Virus record (IMG/VR): IMGVR_UViG_3300048927_000198
Coordinates: 1 to 29,836 of that record
Direction: 5' to 3' (one strand)
DNA from: a virus
DNA length: 29,836 nucleotides
Shown: piece after piece, positions 1-6,727 of the stretch
Layout: each line of letters starts with the position of its first letter
How positions within the stretch are numbered: the first letter of the stretch is position 1
Notes under the pieces: generated by a model
Told to the model about the DNA's origin: nothing
Databases searched by the model: none
The model's input: only the letters and a program-made list of their open reading frames with translations
Position numbers and translations under genes: made by a program

Positions 1-2
1 AC

Positions 3-149
3 CCGGCGCCTGTCTCGTCCAGCCAGCAAGCGTGCATTCGCCGGCTGAACGACCAAGGCTACCTGGCCGTTGTGTGTCAGGGGCATTTCGACGCCATGGA
101 GTGCCTGAGGGCGTACCTGGCCCTGCCAAAAACGGAGGTTGCAGCATGA
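3..149 (+). CDS. VRR-NUC domain nuclease, C-terminal end only (cut by window edge)
   Basis: An open frame enters from the left edge and ends with TGA at 147-149, giving 48 residues. Its pattern is typical of the end of VRR-NUC (PD-(D/E)XK-like) phage nucleases: an SSSQQACIRRL segment, then LNDQGYLAVVCQGHFDAM and a final helix ECLRAYLALP. In that family the Q of the conserved Q-x(n)-G-Y region lies after the catalytic core, so the core itself is outside the window. Such proteins are structure-specific nucleases found in phage replication and recombination operons. The stop overlaps the next start (ATGA, 146-149), which indicates co-translation with the recombinase. The call rests on a short piece and pattern memory. 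Confidence 0.6.
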   Translation, partial: PAPVSSSQQACIRRLNDQGYLAVVCQGHFDAMECLRAYLALPKTEVAA

Positions 150-1435
150 CCAATACCGCCGCTGTGAAAATCAGCGATGCAGAGATTCGCCGGCAGGCCG
201 CCGGCCAGGTGCGCGACCTGCGCGCTTTGGGCAACCATGGCCTGTACTTCCGGTTTCACCGGTCCCGCGAGCGCGGGTCGTGGTACCTCGTGCACAAGGG
301 CAAATGGAACCTGATCGGCTCGTATCCCGAGCTGAGCGCCGCCAAGGTGGCCGCCGCACTGCCGGATATCCGCCTGCGCCTGGAAGCGGGTGAGGGCTCG
401 AGCCTGTCGAGCTGGGTGCTGACTGGCGACTTGCTGGACTGGTTCGCTGAGCGCATGTCCCGTGATCGCAGCCTCTCGGCCAAGCGTAAGCGCACGGCGG
501 CGTCGGCGATCAAGCAGCACCTGGCGCCGCGCTTGGGCGAAACGCCACTGGCCCAGATCGACAAAGCGCTGCTCGACCGCGAGCTGATGTGGCCGCTGCA
601 GGGGTCGCTGTCGATCGACTACGTTCGGCTGGTGTTCCAGCTGCTGGCTCTGGCCTTTCGGCAGGCCGCCAAGCTCGGGCTGATCAGCACCAACCCCATG
701 GCCGGCATCCGCTTTCGTGACTTCTCCAAGGCCAAGGTTACGGTAAAGCCGTCTCGACTCCGTGGCGTGCACCTTGAAGACCTGATGGCGCGCATGAAGA
801 CCACCCTGACCCACAACCCGCAGCATGGCCTGCTGGCCCTCATGATGCTGTGCCACGGCACCCGACTGGGCGAAACCCGGATGGCCCGTTGGAGCCATAT
901 CAGCCTGGCCGAGCGGGAGTGGTTCATTCCCGCCGAGCACACCAAGACTGGTGTGCAGCACCGCCTACCACTGACCGACCAGGTGCGCTTCCTGCTGATG
1001 GCCTGCCGTGAGATCCAGCTCAAGCAGGGTTACGAGGGCGAGTTCCTGTTCCCAGGGCGGCAGGGCAAGCCTATGAGCGAGTCGAAGGCCTCAGCAGTGT
1101 TCGCGGTCATGGGGCAGGGCGAGTGGACCAGCCACGACCTGCGCAAGCTGGCCCGTACCGGCTGGGCTGACCTCGGTGTTGACCACCTGGTGGGTGAGCT
1201 GCTGATCAACCACGCCATGGGTCATAACGTGAAGGTGTACATCCAGTCCGACGTCATGGCCCGCAAGCGCGAGGCGCTGGAGAAGTGGCATGCACACCTT
1301 GATCAGAAGGGTTTCGAGTCGGTTCACGGCTTGACCGGTGATAGATCGACGGATTCATGGATTCTCTCGCGGGCCGCAGAGCGTGCGGGCTTAGACGAAC
1401 TTCCGGTATCCACCATAAGCGAGGATTCGAAATGA
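146..1435 (+). CDS. Tyrosine recombinase (phage integrase family)
   Basis: A 429-residue tyrosine recombinase with all catalytic residues: R240 (HGTRLGE), K267 (HTKTG), H330 and R333 (SHDLRK), H356 (NHAMGH) and nucleophile Y365 (VKVYIQ). Residues about 25-80 resemble the arm-type DNA-binding domain of P4-like integrases, and about 95-190 the core-binding SAM-like domain. The frame is open back to position 32, but the start at 146 has a GGAG site 9 bases upstream and overlaps the VRR-NUC stop, so I choose it. Integrases usually sit next to the attachment site. This one lies between a nuclease and a late regulator, about 28 kb from the attachment site at the right end. It may therefore be a second recombinase that resolves or rearranges phage DNA rather than the prophage integrase; that role is inference. 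Confidence 0.93.
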   Translation: MTNTAAVKISDAEIRRQAAGQVRDLRALGNHGLYFRFHRSRERGSWYLVHKGKWNLIGSYPELSAAKVAAALPDIRLRLEAGEGSSLSSWVLTGDLLDWFAERMSRDRSLSAKRKRTAASAIKQHLAPRLGETPLAQIDKALLDRELMWPLQGSLSIDYVRLVFQLLALAFRQAAKLGLISTNPMAGIRFRDFSKAKVTVKPSRLRGVHLEDLMARMKTTLTHNPQHGLLALMMLCHGTRLGETRMARWSHISLAEREWFIPAEHTKTGVQHRLPLTDQVRFLLMACREIQLKQGYEGEFLFPGRQGKPMSESKASAVFAVMGQGEWTSHDLRKLARTGWADLGVDHLVGELLINHAMGHNVKVYIQSDVMARKREALEKWHAHLDQKGFESVHGLTGDRSTDSWILSRAAERAGLDELPVSTISEDSK

Positions 1436-1845
1436 GAAATTCTGAGCACGGAGCCGTCGCCTTCCTCTACGGGCTGGAGGGGCAGACACGCAAGATCCGC
1501 GGCGAGATGGAGTTGCTGATATTGGCCGGTAAGGCCGCTGGTGTCGTTCCGGCGTCCTTCGGTCGCATTGATGTGGGTTGGTACGACTCGACGCGCGGGC
1601 TCACTGGCGCGTGGGACCCGCTGGGAGACGACGGTGATGCATTCCGTCTCTTGTCCCGGCTCCGGCTTGACCTTGAGCAGAACACGACCTCCGAAATCGA
1701 GGAGTCATGGGTCTGCGTGTCCGGGTACGGCCATTCTGTAATGCAGGAGTTCAGGTCTGAGCCTTCGAGAATCGTGGCGACCCGCCGGGCAATCGTCCTC
1801 GTTGCTGCGCAGATTGGCTGGGCTCTCGAAGAGGGTAGGCGATGA
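1432..1845 (+). CDS. Hypothetical phage protein, 137 aa
   Basis: The start overlaps the recombinase stop as ATGA (1432-1435), with GAGGA a few bases upstream, so it belongs to the same early operon. The 137-residue product is soluble, with no membrane segment. It contains a helical N-terminus, a central W/D/G-rich stretch (VGWYDSTRGLTGAWDPLGDD) and an Arg-rich C-terminal helix ending EEGRR. I do not recognise a family. Its position between the recombinase and the small zinc protein suggests an accessory DNA-metabolism or regulatory role, but nothing in the sequence proves that. Confidence 0.75.
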   Translation: MRNSEHGAVAFLYGLEGQTRKIRGEMELLILAGKAAGVVPASFGRIDVGWYDSTRGLTGAWDPLGDDGDAFRLLSRLRLDLEQNTTSEIEESWVCVSGYGHSVMQEFRSEPSRIVATRRAIVLVAAQIGWALEEGRR

Positions 1846-2159
1846 GGAAGAGCCACGGCCCGGCCTTCAAGAAGGCTGTGATCAATCTGGCTCAGTGCCC
1901 TTTGTGCCGTGGGAGAGCGGTCACCAAGGGGTTGTTTCACGAACTGCCATGCGACCACTGCAACGCCTCGGGCTGGGTAGTGGCTGCAACCGGTGAGGCC
2001 CTGGCCCTGGATGAACTGGTGACCCAGCTCAGCATGAGGCTTCGGGCAGCGCTCCGGCAGATCGAGCAGTTGAAGAGCCCTCAGGCATCCGGGCCTGAGG
2101 CGACATATCAGGGAAGCAACCGGCGCGGCGCCGGCGGCACCAACTACACCGGTGATTGA
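1842..2159 (+). CDS. Small zinc-ribbon protein with two CxxC knuckles
   Basis: A 105-residue protein starting in an ATGA overlap with the previous gene. Two cysteine pairs, C19-P-L-C22-R-G and C37-D-H-C40-N-A-S-G, form a DnaJ-like or rubredoxin-like zinc ribbon. The segment from about 53 to 80 is helical (ALDELVTQLSMRLRAALRQIEQL) and could be a coiled coil. The last 25 residues are Gly/Arg-rich and probably disordered. Similar small CPxCxG...CxxCxGxG proteins occur just before the late regulator in other Pseudomonas prophages, so a nucleic-acid or protein-binding role in regulation is plausible. The exact function is unknown. Confidence 0.78.
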   Translation: MRKSHGPAFKKAVINLAQCPLCRGRAVTKGLFHELPCDHCNASGWVVAATGEALALDELVTQLSMRLRAALRQIEQLKSPQASGPEATYQGSNRRGAGGTNYTGD

Positions 2160-2170
2160 GGGGAAAGGAC

Positions 2171-2857
2171 ATGATCTACAACAGCGTATCGGGTGCAGTA
2201 GTTGCCGCTCTGGCGGCAGGGGAGAAAGGCGCTGCGAAAGGCCAGGCATGGCAGAAGCTATACAAGTCGGCAGAAGAAGAGGGTGGCTGCCTGGCTTCGT
2301 TGGGAGGGAATTCAGGCGGCTTTGACCGGGCTCAGGTGGACTACTGGCTGGCTGCGCGCCTGCACCACCTGCTCATTCCTCGTCACTGGAGCGCCCTCAA
2401 TGCGAAGTACGCCACCAACAAGGCGAAGCGGCTGCAGGGCATCACGGCCATCGCGCCGCTGATCGCTAGCCCAGCACCTCAGCTGTTCATCTACAAGGCG
2501 GTTACTACCTGGGCCATCCCGAAGCTCAAGGGCGCTCGCCGAAAGGGGCCTCGCTCGGTTGCGGTTGATATTCCGCTGGATGCGCCTGAATGGCGTCGCG
2601 AGAACCTGGTCAACGCCGCATTAGCTGCTGGCCAGGCTGAGCGGAAAAAGGCAGAGGCCTTGGCCGAGGACCTGATCATTCTTCCGGACAGCTTCTATGA
2701 CATGAACACTTGGGATCTGGACGCCACATCCGAGCCTACGCGCTACCGCTGGCGGGCCGGTATCAAGGAAAAGCTGGACGGCATGATCAACGATTCTTTG
2801 GCAGAGGTCCGGACGATTCTCGAGGCGGAAGGCCTGCTGATCAAAGACGCCGCATAA
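2171..2857 (+). CDS. Putative Q-type late antiterminator / late gene regulator
   Basis: A 228-residue protein. I start at ATG 2171, with GGGGAAAGGAC just upstream, rather than at the in-frame TTG 2156. The middle contains a DYWLAARLHHLLIPRHWSAL segment and an AKYATNK stretch, similar in style to the LPxxW...L.aKY region of phage antitermination Q proteins, and the rest is basic and helical. Position supports this call more than sequence does: it is the last gene of the early operon, and directly after it comes a TTGACA promoter-like site and then a terminator, with holin and packaging genes beyond. That is where lambda places Q. I see no strong zinc motif, so the family assignment is tentative. 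Confidence 0.55.
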   Translation: MIYNSVSGAVVAALAAGEKGAAKGQAWQKLYKSAEEEGGCLASLGGNSGGFDRAQVDYWLAARLHHLLIPRHWSALNAKYATNKAKRLQGITAIAPLIASPAPQLFIYKAVTTWAIPKLKGARRKGPRSVAVDIPLDAPEWRRENLVNAALAAGQAERKKAEALAEDLIILPDSFYDMNTWDLDATSEPTRYRWRAGIKEKLDGMINDSLAEVRTILEAEGLLIKDAA

Positions 2858-2864
2858 TTGCCTA

Positions 2865-2895
2865 TTGACATCAGTGAGAGAGTGAGAGAAATTAT
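2865..2895 (+). promoter_or_regulatory. Candidate late promoter (pR'-like)
   Basis: A perfect -35 hexamer TTGACA lies at 2865-2870, with an A+T-rich -10-like AATTAT at 2890-2895 (spacer 19) or a poorer hexamer at 17-18. It begins 8 bases after the stop of the Q-like gene and points into the late operon. A GAGA-rich tract fills the spacer. The -10 is weak and the spacing is long, which would fit an activated or paused promoter. The assignment is inferred from sequence and position. Confidence 0.45.
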
Positions 2896-2937
2896 CCCCA
2901 TCCTGTCATTCCTGCGCACGTTGAGGACTGACCCCCG

Positions 2938-2967
2938 AAAGCCCGGCCTTAGCAGCCGGGCTTTGTC
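2938..2967 (+). terminator. Intrinsic terminator-like hairpin after the late promoter (tR'-like)
   Basis: A perfect 10-bp stem (2938-2947 with 2955-2964) with a 7-base loop; the right arm ends in TTT followed by GTCGTT. It lies about 40-60 bases after the predicted late start point, so unmodified polymerase would stop here. The A-run on the left arm also lets it serve the reverse gene that ends at 2969. Confidence 0.65.
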
Positions 2968-2968
2968 G

Positions 2969-3301
2969 TTATTGAGCGAGCGACTCAAGCGACTTAGGCG
3001 CTACACCTACTGCTCTTAGACCCTTTGAGGTCAACACAACGTCCAGGAGTCGGCCATGGCTTTCCCGGGCGTAAATGATCTCTTCTGCGTGAAGCCAGAA
3101 CAGCGTGTCGCGGAAGTAAACCTCCTGTTCAGTCTCTTCTTCTTGACCTACAAGTCTTCCGGCCTCGTAGGTGCCTTTTTTTGACACTTCAAGACCAAGT
3201 GACTCGGCACCTAAGCGCACCGGCCTCGGGAAGCTCAGCTTTAGGTAAGAAAGAATCTTGCCGCACATGTCATCGAACAACTCAATGTTGGTATTTGCCA
3301 C
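2969..3301 (-). CDS. Hypothetical protein with winged-helix-like C-terminus (reverse-strand accessory gene)
   Basis: A 110-residue protein on the reverse strand with a GTG start at 3301 preceded by AAGGAG about 8 bases away. Residues about 60-98 follow a pattern common in small winged-helix proteins: RDTLFWLHAEEIIYARE, then a turn and VVLTSKGLRAVGV (helix, wing strands, LT-x-KGL). No zinc or catalytic motif is seen. It sits alone against the late operon, between the late terminator and the holin, so Q-dependent transcripts would run antisense through it. This is a typical place for a gene expressed in the lysogen. A DNA-binding regulator is possible, but the target is unknown. Confidence 0.7.
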   Translation of the reverse strand: MANTNIELFDDMCGKILSYLKLSFPRPVRLGAESLGLEVSKKGTYEAGRLVGQEEETEQEVYFRDTLFWLHAEEIIYARESHGRLLDVVLTSKGLRAVGVAPKSLESLAQ

Positions 3302-3401
3302 TGTTAACTCCTTGTATTAGTTGAGCTAATAACGTAGCACATTGCCATCTATATGAGTCTTATCTTCCTTTCATTCTCCCTGTTTAGAAGGGGGTAAAGA
3401 G

Positions 3402-3725
3402 ATGCCGAACATGCCCGAGAAGGATCCTGGCCTGTGGGCCGCTGTGCTCGCCTGGGTGCTGGCTCACCAGCCTCAGTTGTATGCCGCTGGCCTTTCGGTC
3501 GCGATTGCTGCCCTCCGGGTGGTGTACGGCGGCGGCACGCGCAGACAGATGATTTTGGAGGGCGCACTCTGCGGCCTCATCACCCTTGCTCTAGTGCCGC
3601 TACTCGAATGGATGGGCCTGCCGCAGGGCATGGCCACCTTCGCGGGTGGTGCGGTTGGCTTCATGGGTGTGGAGAAGCTTCGCGGCTACTCCGACCTGTT
3701 CCTATCTCGAAAGGCTCAAGGCTGA
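3402..3725 (+). CDS. Holin, lambda S family (possible dual start)
   Basis: A 107-residue membrane protein recognisable as lambda S. MPEKDPGLWAAVLA matches the lambda start MPEKHDLLAAILA in pattern and position, and the RVVYGGGTRRQMILEGALCG part matches the lambda RGRYNGGAFTK...ATMCA region. Three membrane segments are expected, roughly 10-42 (split), 53-70 and 76-92, with a short charged tail. It forms the lethal inner-membrane holes that time lysis. Two possible starts, M1 and M4, copy the spacing idea of the lambda holin/antiholin pair, but here the extra N-terminal residues carry no added Lys. The gene is 22 kb from the endolysin and spanins, so the lysis functions are split. Confidence 0.9.
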   Translation: MPNMPEKDPGLWAAVLAWVLAHQPQLYAAGLSVAIAALRVVYGGGTRRQMILEGALCGLITLALVPLLEWMGLPQGMATFAGGAVGFMGVEKLRGYSDLFLSRKAQG

Positions 3726-3928
3726 TGGCCTGCAGTGGGTGCGCCGCCAGGCGCGAATGGTTCAACAAGTGGACAAAGGTGGCGTATGAGCGAGCCAGAT
3801 CACTCTTCGACGGTAACCCTGGCTCAGCTCCAGGTGACGCCGGAACAGATGGCAATGATCCAGAAGAACGAGCAGGCCTTCCTGTCAATCTTCAAGAAGA
3901 TCCTGGCCGAGCAGGCCAAGACCAATGA
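3725..3928 (+). CDS. Small protein with N-terminal CSGC motif, 67 aa
   Basis: The start ATG overlaps the holin stop by one base (TGATG, 3723-3727). The product begins MACSGCAARREWFNKWTKVAYERARSLF, a basic amphipathic segment with a CxxC pair that I associate with small genes beside the holin in Pseudomonas prophages. After about residue 30 it is Gly/Asp/Pro-rich and probably disordered. The last two thirds overlap the next gene in another frame, and only the first 30 residues look constrained. Function is unknown. The alternative is that it is not translated and only the downstream gene is real. Confidence 0.5.
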   Translation: MACSGCAARREWFNKWTKVAYERARSLFDGNPGSAPGDAGTDGNDPEERAGLPVNLQEDPGRAGQDQ

Positions 3929-4031
3929 GCTGCTAGCCAGCTTCCTCCAGGCGCTGGCGGATGACCAAGGTGATGAGCCTGACTCTGATGCCGGACCGCG
4001 CAACTATCTGGATGGCACGCCATGCCGTTGA
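3786..4031 (+). CDS. Small acidic helical phage protein, 81 aa
   Basis: The start ATG at 3786 has AAAGGTGG upstream; an in-frame upstream extension with poor composition is rejected. The product is acidic, with a helical centre (VTPEQMAMIQKNEQAFLSIFKKILAEQAKTNELLASFLQALAD) that could form a coiled coil, and it ends in the YLDGTPCR style of small phage genes. It overlaps the previous gene by 143 bases and the HNH gene by 10 bases. No family function is known to me. Its place between holin and HNH nuclease is typical of Pseudomonas siphoviruses. Confidence 0.72.
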   Translation: MSEPDHSSTVTLAQLQVTPEQMAMIQKNEQAFLSIFKKILAEQAKTNELLASFLQALADDQGDEPDSDAGPRNYLDGTPCR

Positions 4032-4390
4032 GACCCCAGCGGCCATGTCGAGCCACGGGCTGTCGTGCTCTGCACCGCAATGCCAATGGCTACTGCGATG
4101 GCCACGCCGAACTGGCTGCCGAGCAGGCCAAGGCCTGGGCGACACGCAAGGGCTCAGGCCGTGGTGGTCGCCCATGGCGGCGCAAGCGTGAACGAATCCT
4201 GAAGCGAGATCAGTATCTCTGTCGTTGTGATGACTGCGTTCAGCTTGGCCGCATCCGAGAGGCGCATGAGGTGGACCACATCGTGGCACTGGCCCACGGC
4301 GGCACGGACGATGACGACAACCTTCGGGCGATAAACCGCGACTGCCACAAGGTGAAGACGCTGTTGGAATCGAAAACGATCAAAAAATGA
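4022..4390 (+). CDS. HNH endonuclease associated with DNA packaging
   Basis: A 122-residue HNH nuclease. The HNH core is HEVDHIVALAHGGTDDDDN...CHKVK, with D85-H86, N100 and H109 as the expected metal and catalytic residues. Extra cysteines (C9, C14, C25, and C67/C69/C72 with C108) could hold structural zinc. In cos-type phages an HNH protein next to the terminase genes is needed with TerL for cleavage at cos, as shown for HK97-like phages, so this is probably a packaging factor rather than a homing enzyme. It overlaps the preceding gene by 10 bases and is followed by the presumed cos region. Confidence 0.92.
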   Translation: MPLRPQRPCRATGCRALHRNANGYCDGHAELAAEQAKAWATRKGSGRGGRPWRRKRERILKRDQYLCRCDDCVQLGRIREAHEVDHIVALAHGGTDDDDNLRAINRDCHKVKTLLESKTIKK

Positions 4391-4526
4391 TCGAAATCGA
4401 CGAAAAAGATACGAAATCCCATCGGCGGGGAGGGGGAGGGTCAAAAGTTCAGGCCCTTTCGCTCGGACACCGCGCCCTCAGTCGTTTTTTTACACCCGCG
4501 AAATATAAAGTTTAATGGAGGCGCCG
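4391..4526. other. Probable cos region between the HNH and terS genes
   Basis: A 136-base stretch with no gene. It has an A-rich start with repeats of GATCGAAA/GACGAAAAAG (4377-4410), a purine tract GGCGGGGAGGGGGAGGG at 4425-4440, a run of seven T at 4486-4492 and an A+T-rich GAAATATAAAGTTT piece before the terS ribosome site. In HK97-like cos phages the cos site and terminase-binding repeats lie exactly between HNH and terS. I cannot place the nick from sequence alone. Confidence 0.5.
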
Positions 4527-5006
4527 ATGCCAGGGGTTGCCGGGCGCTCCGGCCGTCGCCCAAAACCCACGGCCCAGAAGGCGTTGGCCGGCAATCCCGG
4601 CAAGCGCAAGCTGAACAAGGACGAGCCAGATTTCGCCTTGGTGACGAACGTGGACGCGCCCGAATGGCTATGCGAACACGCCACCAGGGTTTGGGAAATG
4701 CTGGTTCCGGAATTGCTTCGGGCCAAGGTTCTTGCCTTGACCGACATGCACAACGTCGAGGCGTTCTGTTCTGCCTACGGAAACTGGCGAAGAGCACAGG
4801 AATCGGTTATTGCCCACGGCATCGTGGTTGCTGGAGCCACCGGCGGGCCTGTGAAAAACCCGGCGCTCACTGCAGCTAACGAAGCGATGCGCCAGATGGT
4901 CACCTTCGGTTCCATGCTGGGTCTGGACCCGGCCAGCCGCACGCGGATCATCGGCGGCAACAAGCAGAAATCCACCAACGAGTTCGCAGCCCTACTGAGT
5001 TCCTGA
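4527..5006 (+). CDS. terS: Terminase small subunit, P27 family
   Basis: Product of 159 residues from ATG 4527, which has GGAGG six bases upstream; the in-frame ATG at 4515 lies before that site, so I reject it. The start [29 protein letters not shown] is the usual basic leader of P27-type small terminases. It is followed by helical segments ([26 protein letters not shown]) and the conserved end [15 protein letters not shown]...[10 protein letters not shown]. The protein binds the packaging site and delivers it to TerL. It overlaps terL by one base (TGATG), so the two subunits are translationally coupled. Confidence 0.93.
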   Translation: MPGVAGRSGRRPKPTAQKALAGNPGKRKLNKDEPDFALVTNVDAPEWLCEHATRVWEMLVPELLRAKVLALTDMHNVEAFCSAYGNWRRAQESVIAHGIVVAGATGGPVKNPALTAANEAMRQMVTFGSMLGLDPASRTRIIGGNKQKSTNEFAALLSS

Positions 5007-6727
5007 TGGCCAGAGCCAAGTACACCAACGTCGACAAGGCGATGGCGTGGGCAAAGTCCGTCCTCAAAGGAAAGTTTCCTGCTTGCCGCTTCATCCATCA
5101 GGCGATCGAGCGGCACTTCGACGACGTAGCGGCCAGCCGCTCGAAGGACTACCCGTACAAGTTCGACCCAGCCAAGGCCGAGAAGAAGCTGCGCCTCATG
5201 CAGCTGCTGCCCCACACCAAGGGCGAATGGGCGTTCAAGCGACAGCTGATCACCCTGGAGCCATGGCAGCTCTTCGGCCTGGCCTGCACCTTCGGATGGG
5301 TACGGAAGAAGGGCGGGTACCGGCGCTTCCGCGAGAGTTACTGGGAGGTGCCGCGCAAGAACGGCAAATCGGTGATCGCCGCCGGCGTCGGCATCAGCAT
5401 GTTCACCGCCGACAACGAGTTCGGCGCCGAGGTCTACTCGGGTGCGACCACTGAGAAGCAGGCGTGGGAGGTGTTCCGGCCTGCAAGGCTGATGGTCAGC
5501 CGGTCGCCCATGCTGATTGAGGCAGCTGGCATCGAGGTCAACGCCTCGAACTTGAACATTCCGTCGAACGGCAGCCGATTCGAGCCGCTGATTGGTAACC
5601 CAGGTGATGGTGCGTCGCCGTCCTGCGCGATTATCGACGAATACCACGAGCACGACAGCGCGGCCCAGTACGACACGATGCTTACCGGCATGGGTGCACG
5701 CCGGCAGCCGTTGATGTTCATCATCACCACCGCCGGCGCGAACATCGAGGGGCCGTGCTACGACAAGCGCCGGCAGGTCATCGAGATGCTCAACGGCACC
5801 GTGCCGGACGACGAGCTGTTCGGTTACATCTGGACGCTCGACGAGGGTGACGACTGGACCGACCCGAAGAACCTGGCCAAGGCCAACCCCTGCATGGGCG
5901 TGTCGGTGTTTCAGGAGTACCTGGAGAGCCAGCTGGCAAGGGCGATTCGCTCGGCGCGGTTCACCAACACGTTCAAGACCAAGCACTTGAACCTGTGGGT
6001 GAGTGCCAAATCCGGTTTCTTCAACATGGAAAGTTGGAAGGCCTGCGAGGACAAGACGCTCACGCTTGAGCAGTTCGAGGGGCAGGAGTGGATGGCGGGT
6101 TTCGACCTGGCTCGCAAGCTCGACATGAACTCCAGAGCCAGGCTGTTCTGGCGCGAGATCGACGGAAAGATCCACTACTACAGCGTGTCTCCGGCGTTCT
6201 GGGTTCCCGAGGACACCGCAAATGACGTGGACAACAAGCGCATGGCCGAGCGCTTCCAGGCCTGGGTCAACACCGGCCACCTGACCGCCACACCTGGCGC
6301 CGAGGTGGATTACCGCGAAATCCTCGAGGACACCAAGGAAGCCAACAAGTTGGCACCGATCAGGGAGAGCCCGATCGACCCGCACGGCGCCACTGGCCTG
6401 AGTCATGACCTGGACGACGAGGGTTTCAATCCGATCACCATCACCCAGAACTACACCAACATGTCCGACGGCATGAAGGAACTGGAGGCCGCAATCGAGG
6501 CGGGCAGGTTCCATCACGACGGCAATCCGATCATGACCTGGTGTATTGGCAACGTCATCGGCAAGAACCTGCCCGGTAATGATGACGTGGTGCGCCCGAT
6601 CAAGCAGGGCGACGACAACAAGATCGATGGCGCCGTGGCGCTGATCATGACGATAGGCCGGGTGCTCGCGAACGCGGATACCCAAGGCTCTGTCGACGAC
6701 TTCCTTTCCAGACCGATGAGCATGTAA
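5006..6727 (+). CDS. terL: Terminase large subunit (packaging ATPase/nuclease)
   Basis: A 573-residue HK97/P27-type TerL. The ATPase half has the Walker A variant VPRKNGKS (115-122) and Walker B CAIIDE (207-212), followed by the coupling motif TTAG (241-244). The C-terminal RNase-H-like nuclease shows the expected acidic residues in GFDLARKLD (D367), IDPHG (D458) and [10 protein letters not shown] (D541). It pumps DNA into the prohead and cuts at cos. The length is usual for the family and nothing appears damaged. It overlaps the portal gene by one base (TAATG). Confidence 0.97.
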   Translation: MARAKYTNVDKAMAWAKSVLKGKFPACRFIHQAIERHFDDVAASRSKDYPYKFDPAKAEKKLRLMQLLPHTKGEWAFKRQLITLEPWQLFGLACTFGWVRKKGGYRRFRESYWEVPRKNGKSVIAAGVGISMFTADNEFGAEVYSGATTEKQAWEVFRPARLMVSRSPMLIEAAGIEVNASNLNIPSNGSRFEPLIGNPGDGASPSCAIIDEYHEHDSAAQYDTMLTGMGARRQPLMFIITTAGANIEGPCYDKRRQVIEMLNGTVPDDELFGYIWTLDEGDDWTDPKNLAKANPCMGVSVFQEYLESQLARAIRSARFTNTFKTKHLNLWVSAKSGFFNMESWKACEDKTLTLEQFEGQEWMAGFDLARKLDMNSRARLFWREIDGKIHYYSVSPAFWVPEDTANDVDNKRMAERFQAWVNTGHLTATPGAEVDYREILEDTKEANKLAPIRESPIDPHGATGLSHDLDDEGFNPITITQNYTNMSDGMKELEAAIEAGRFHHDGNPIMTWCIGNVIGKNLPGNDDVVRPIKQGDDNKIDGAVALIMTIGRVLANADTQGSVDDFLSRPMSM

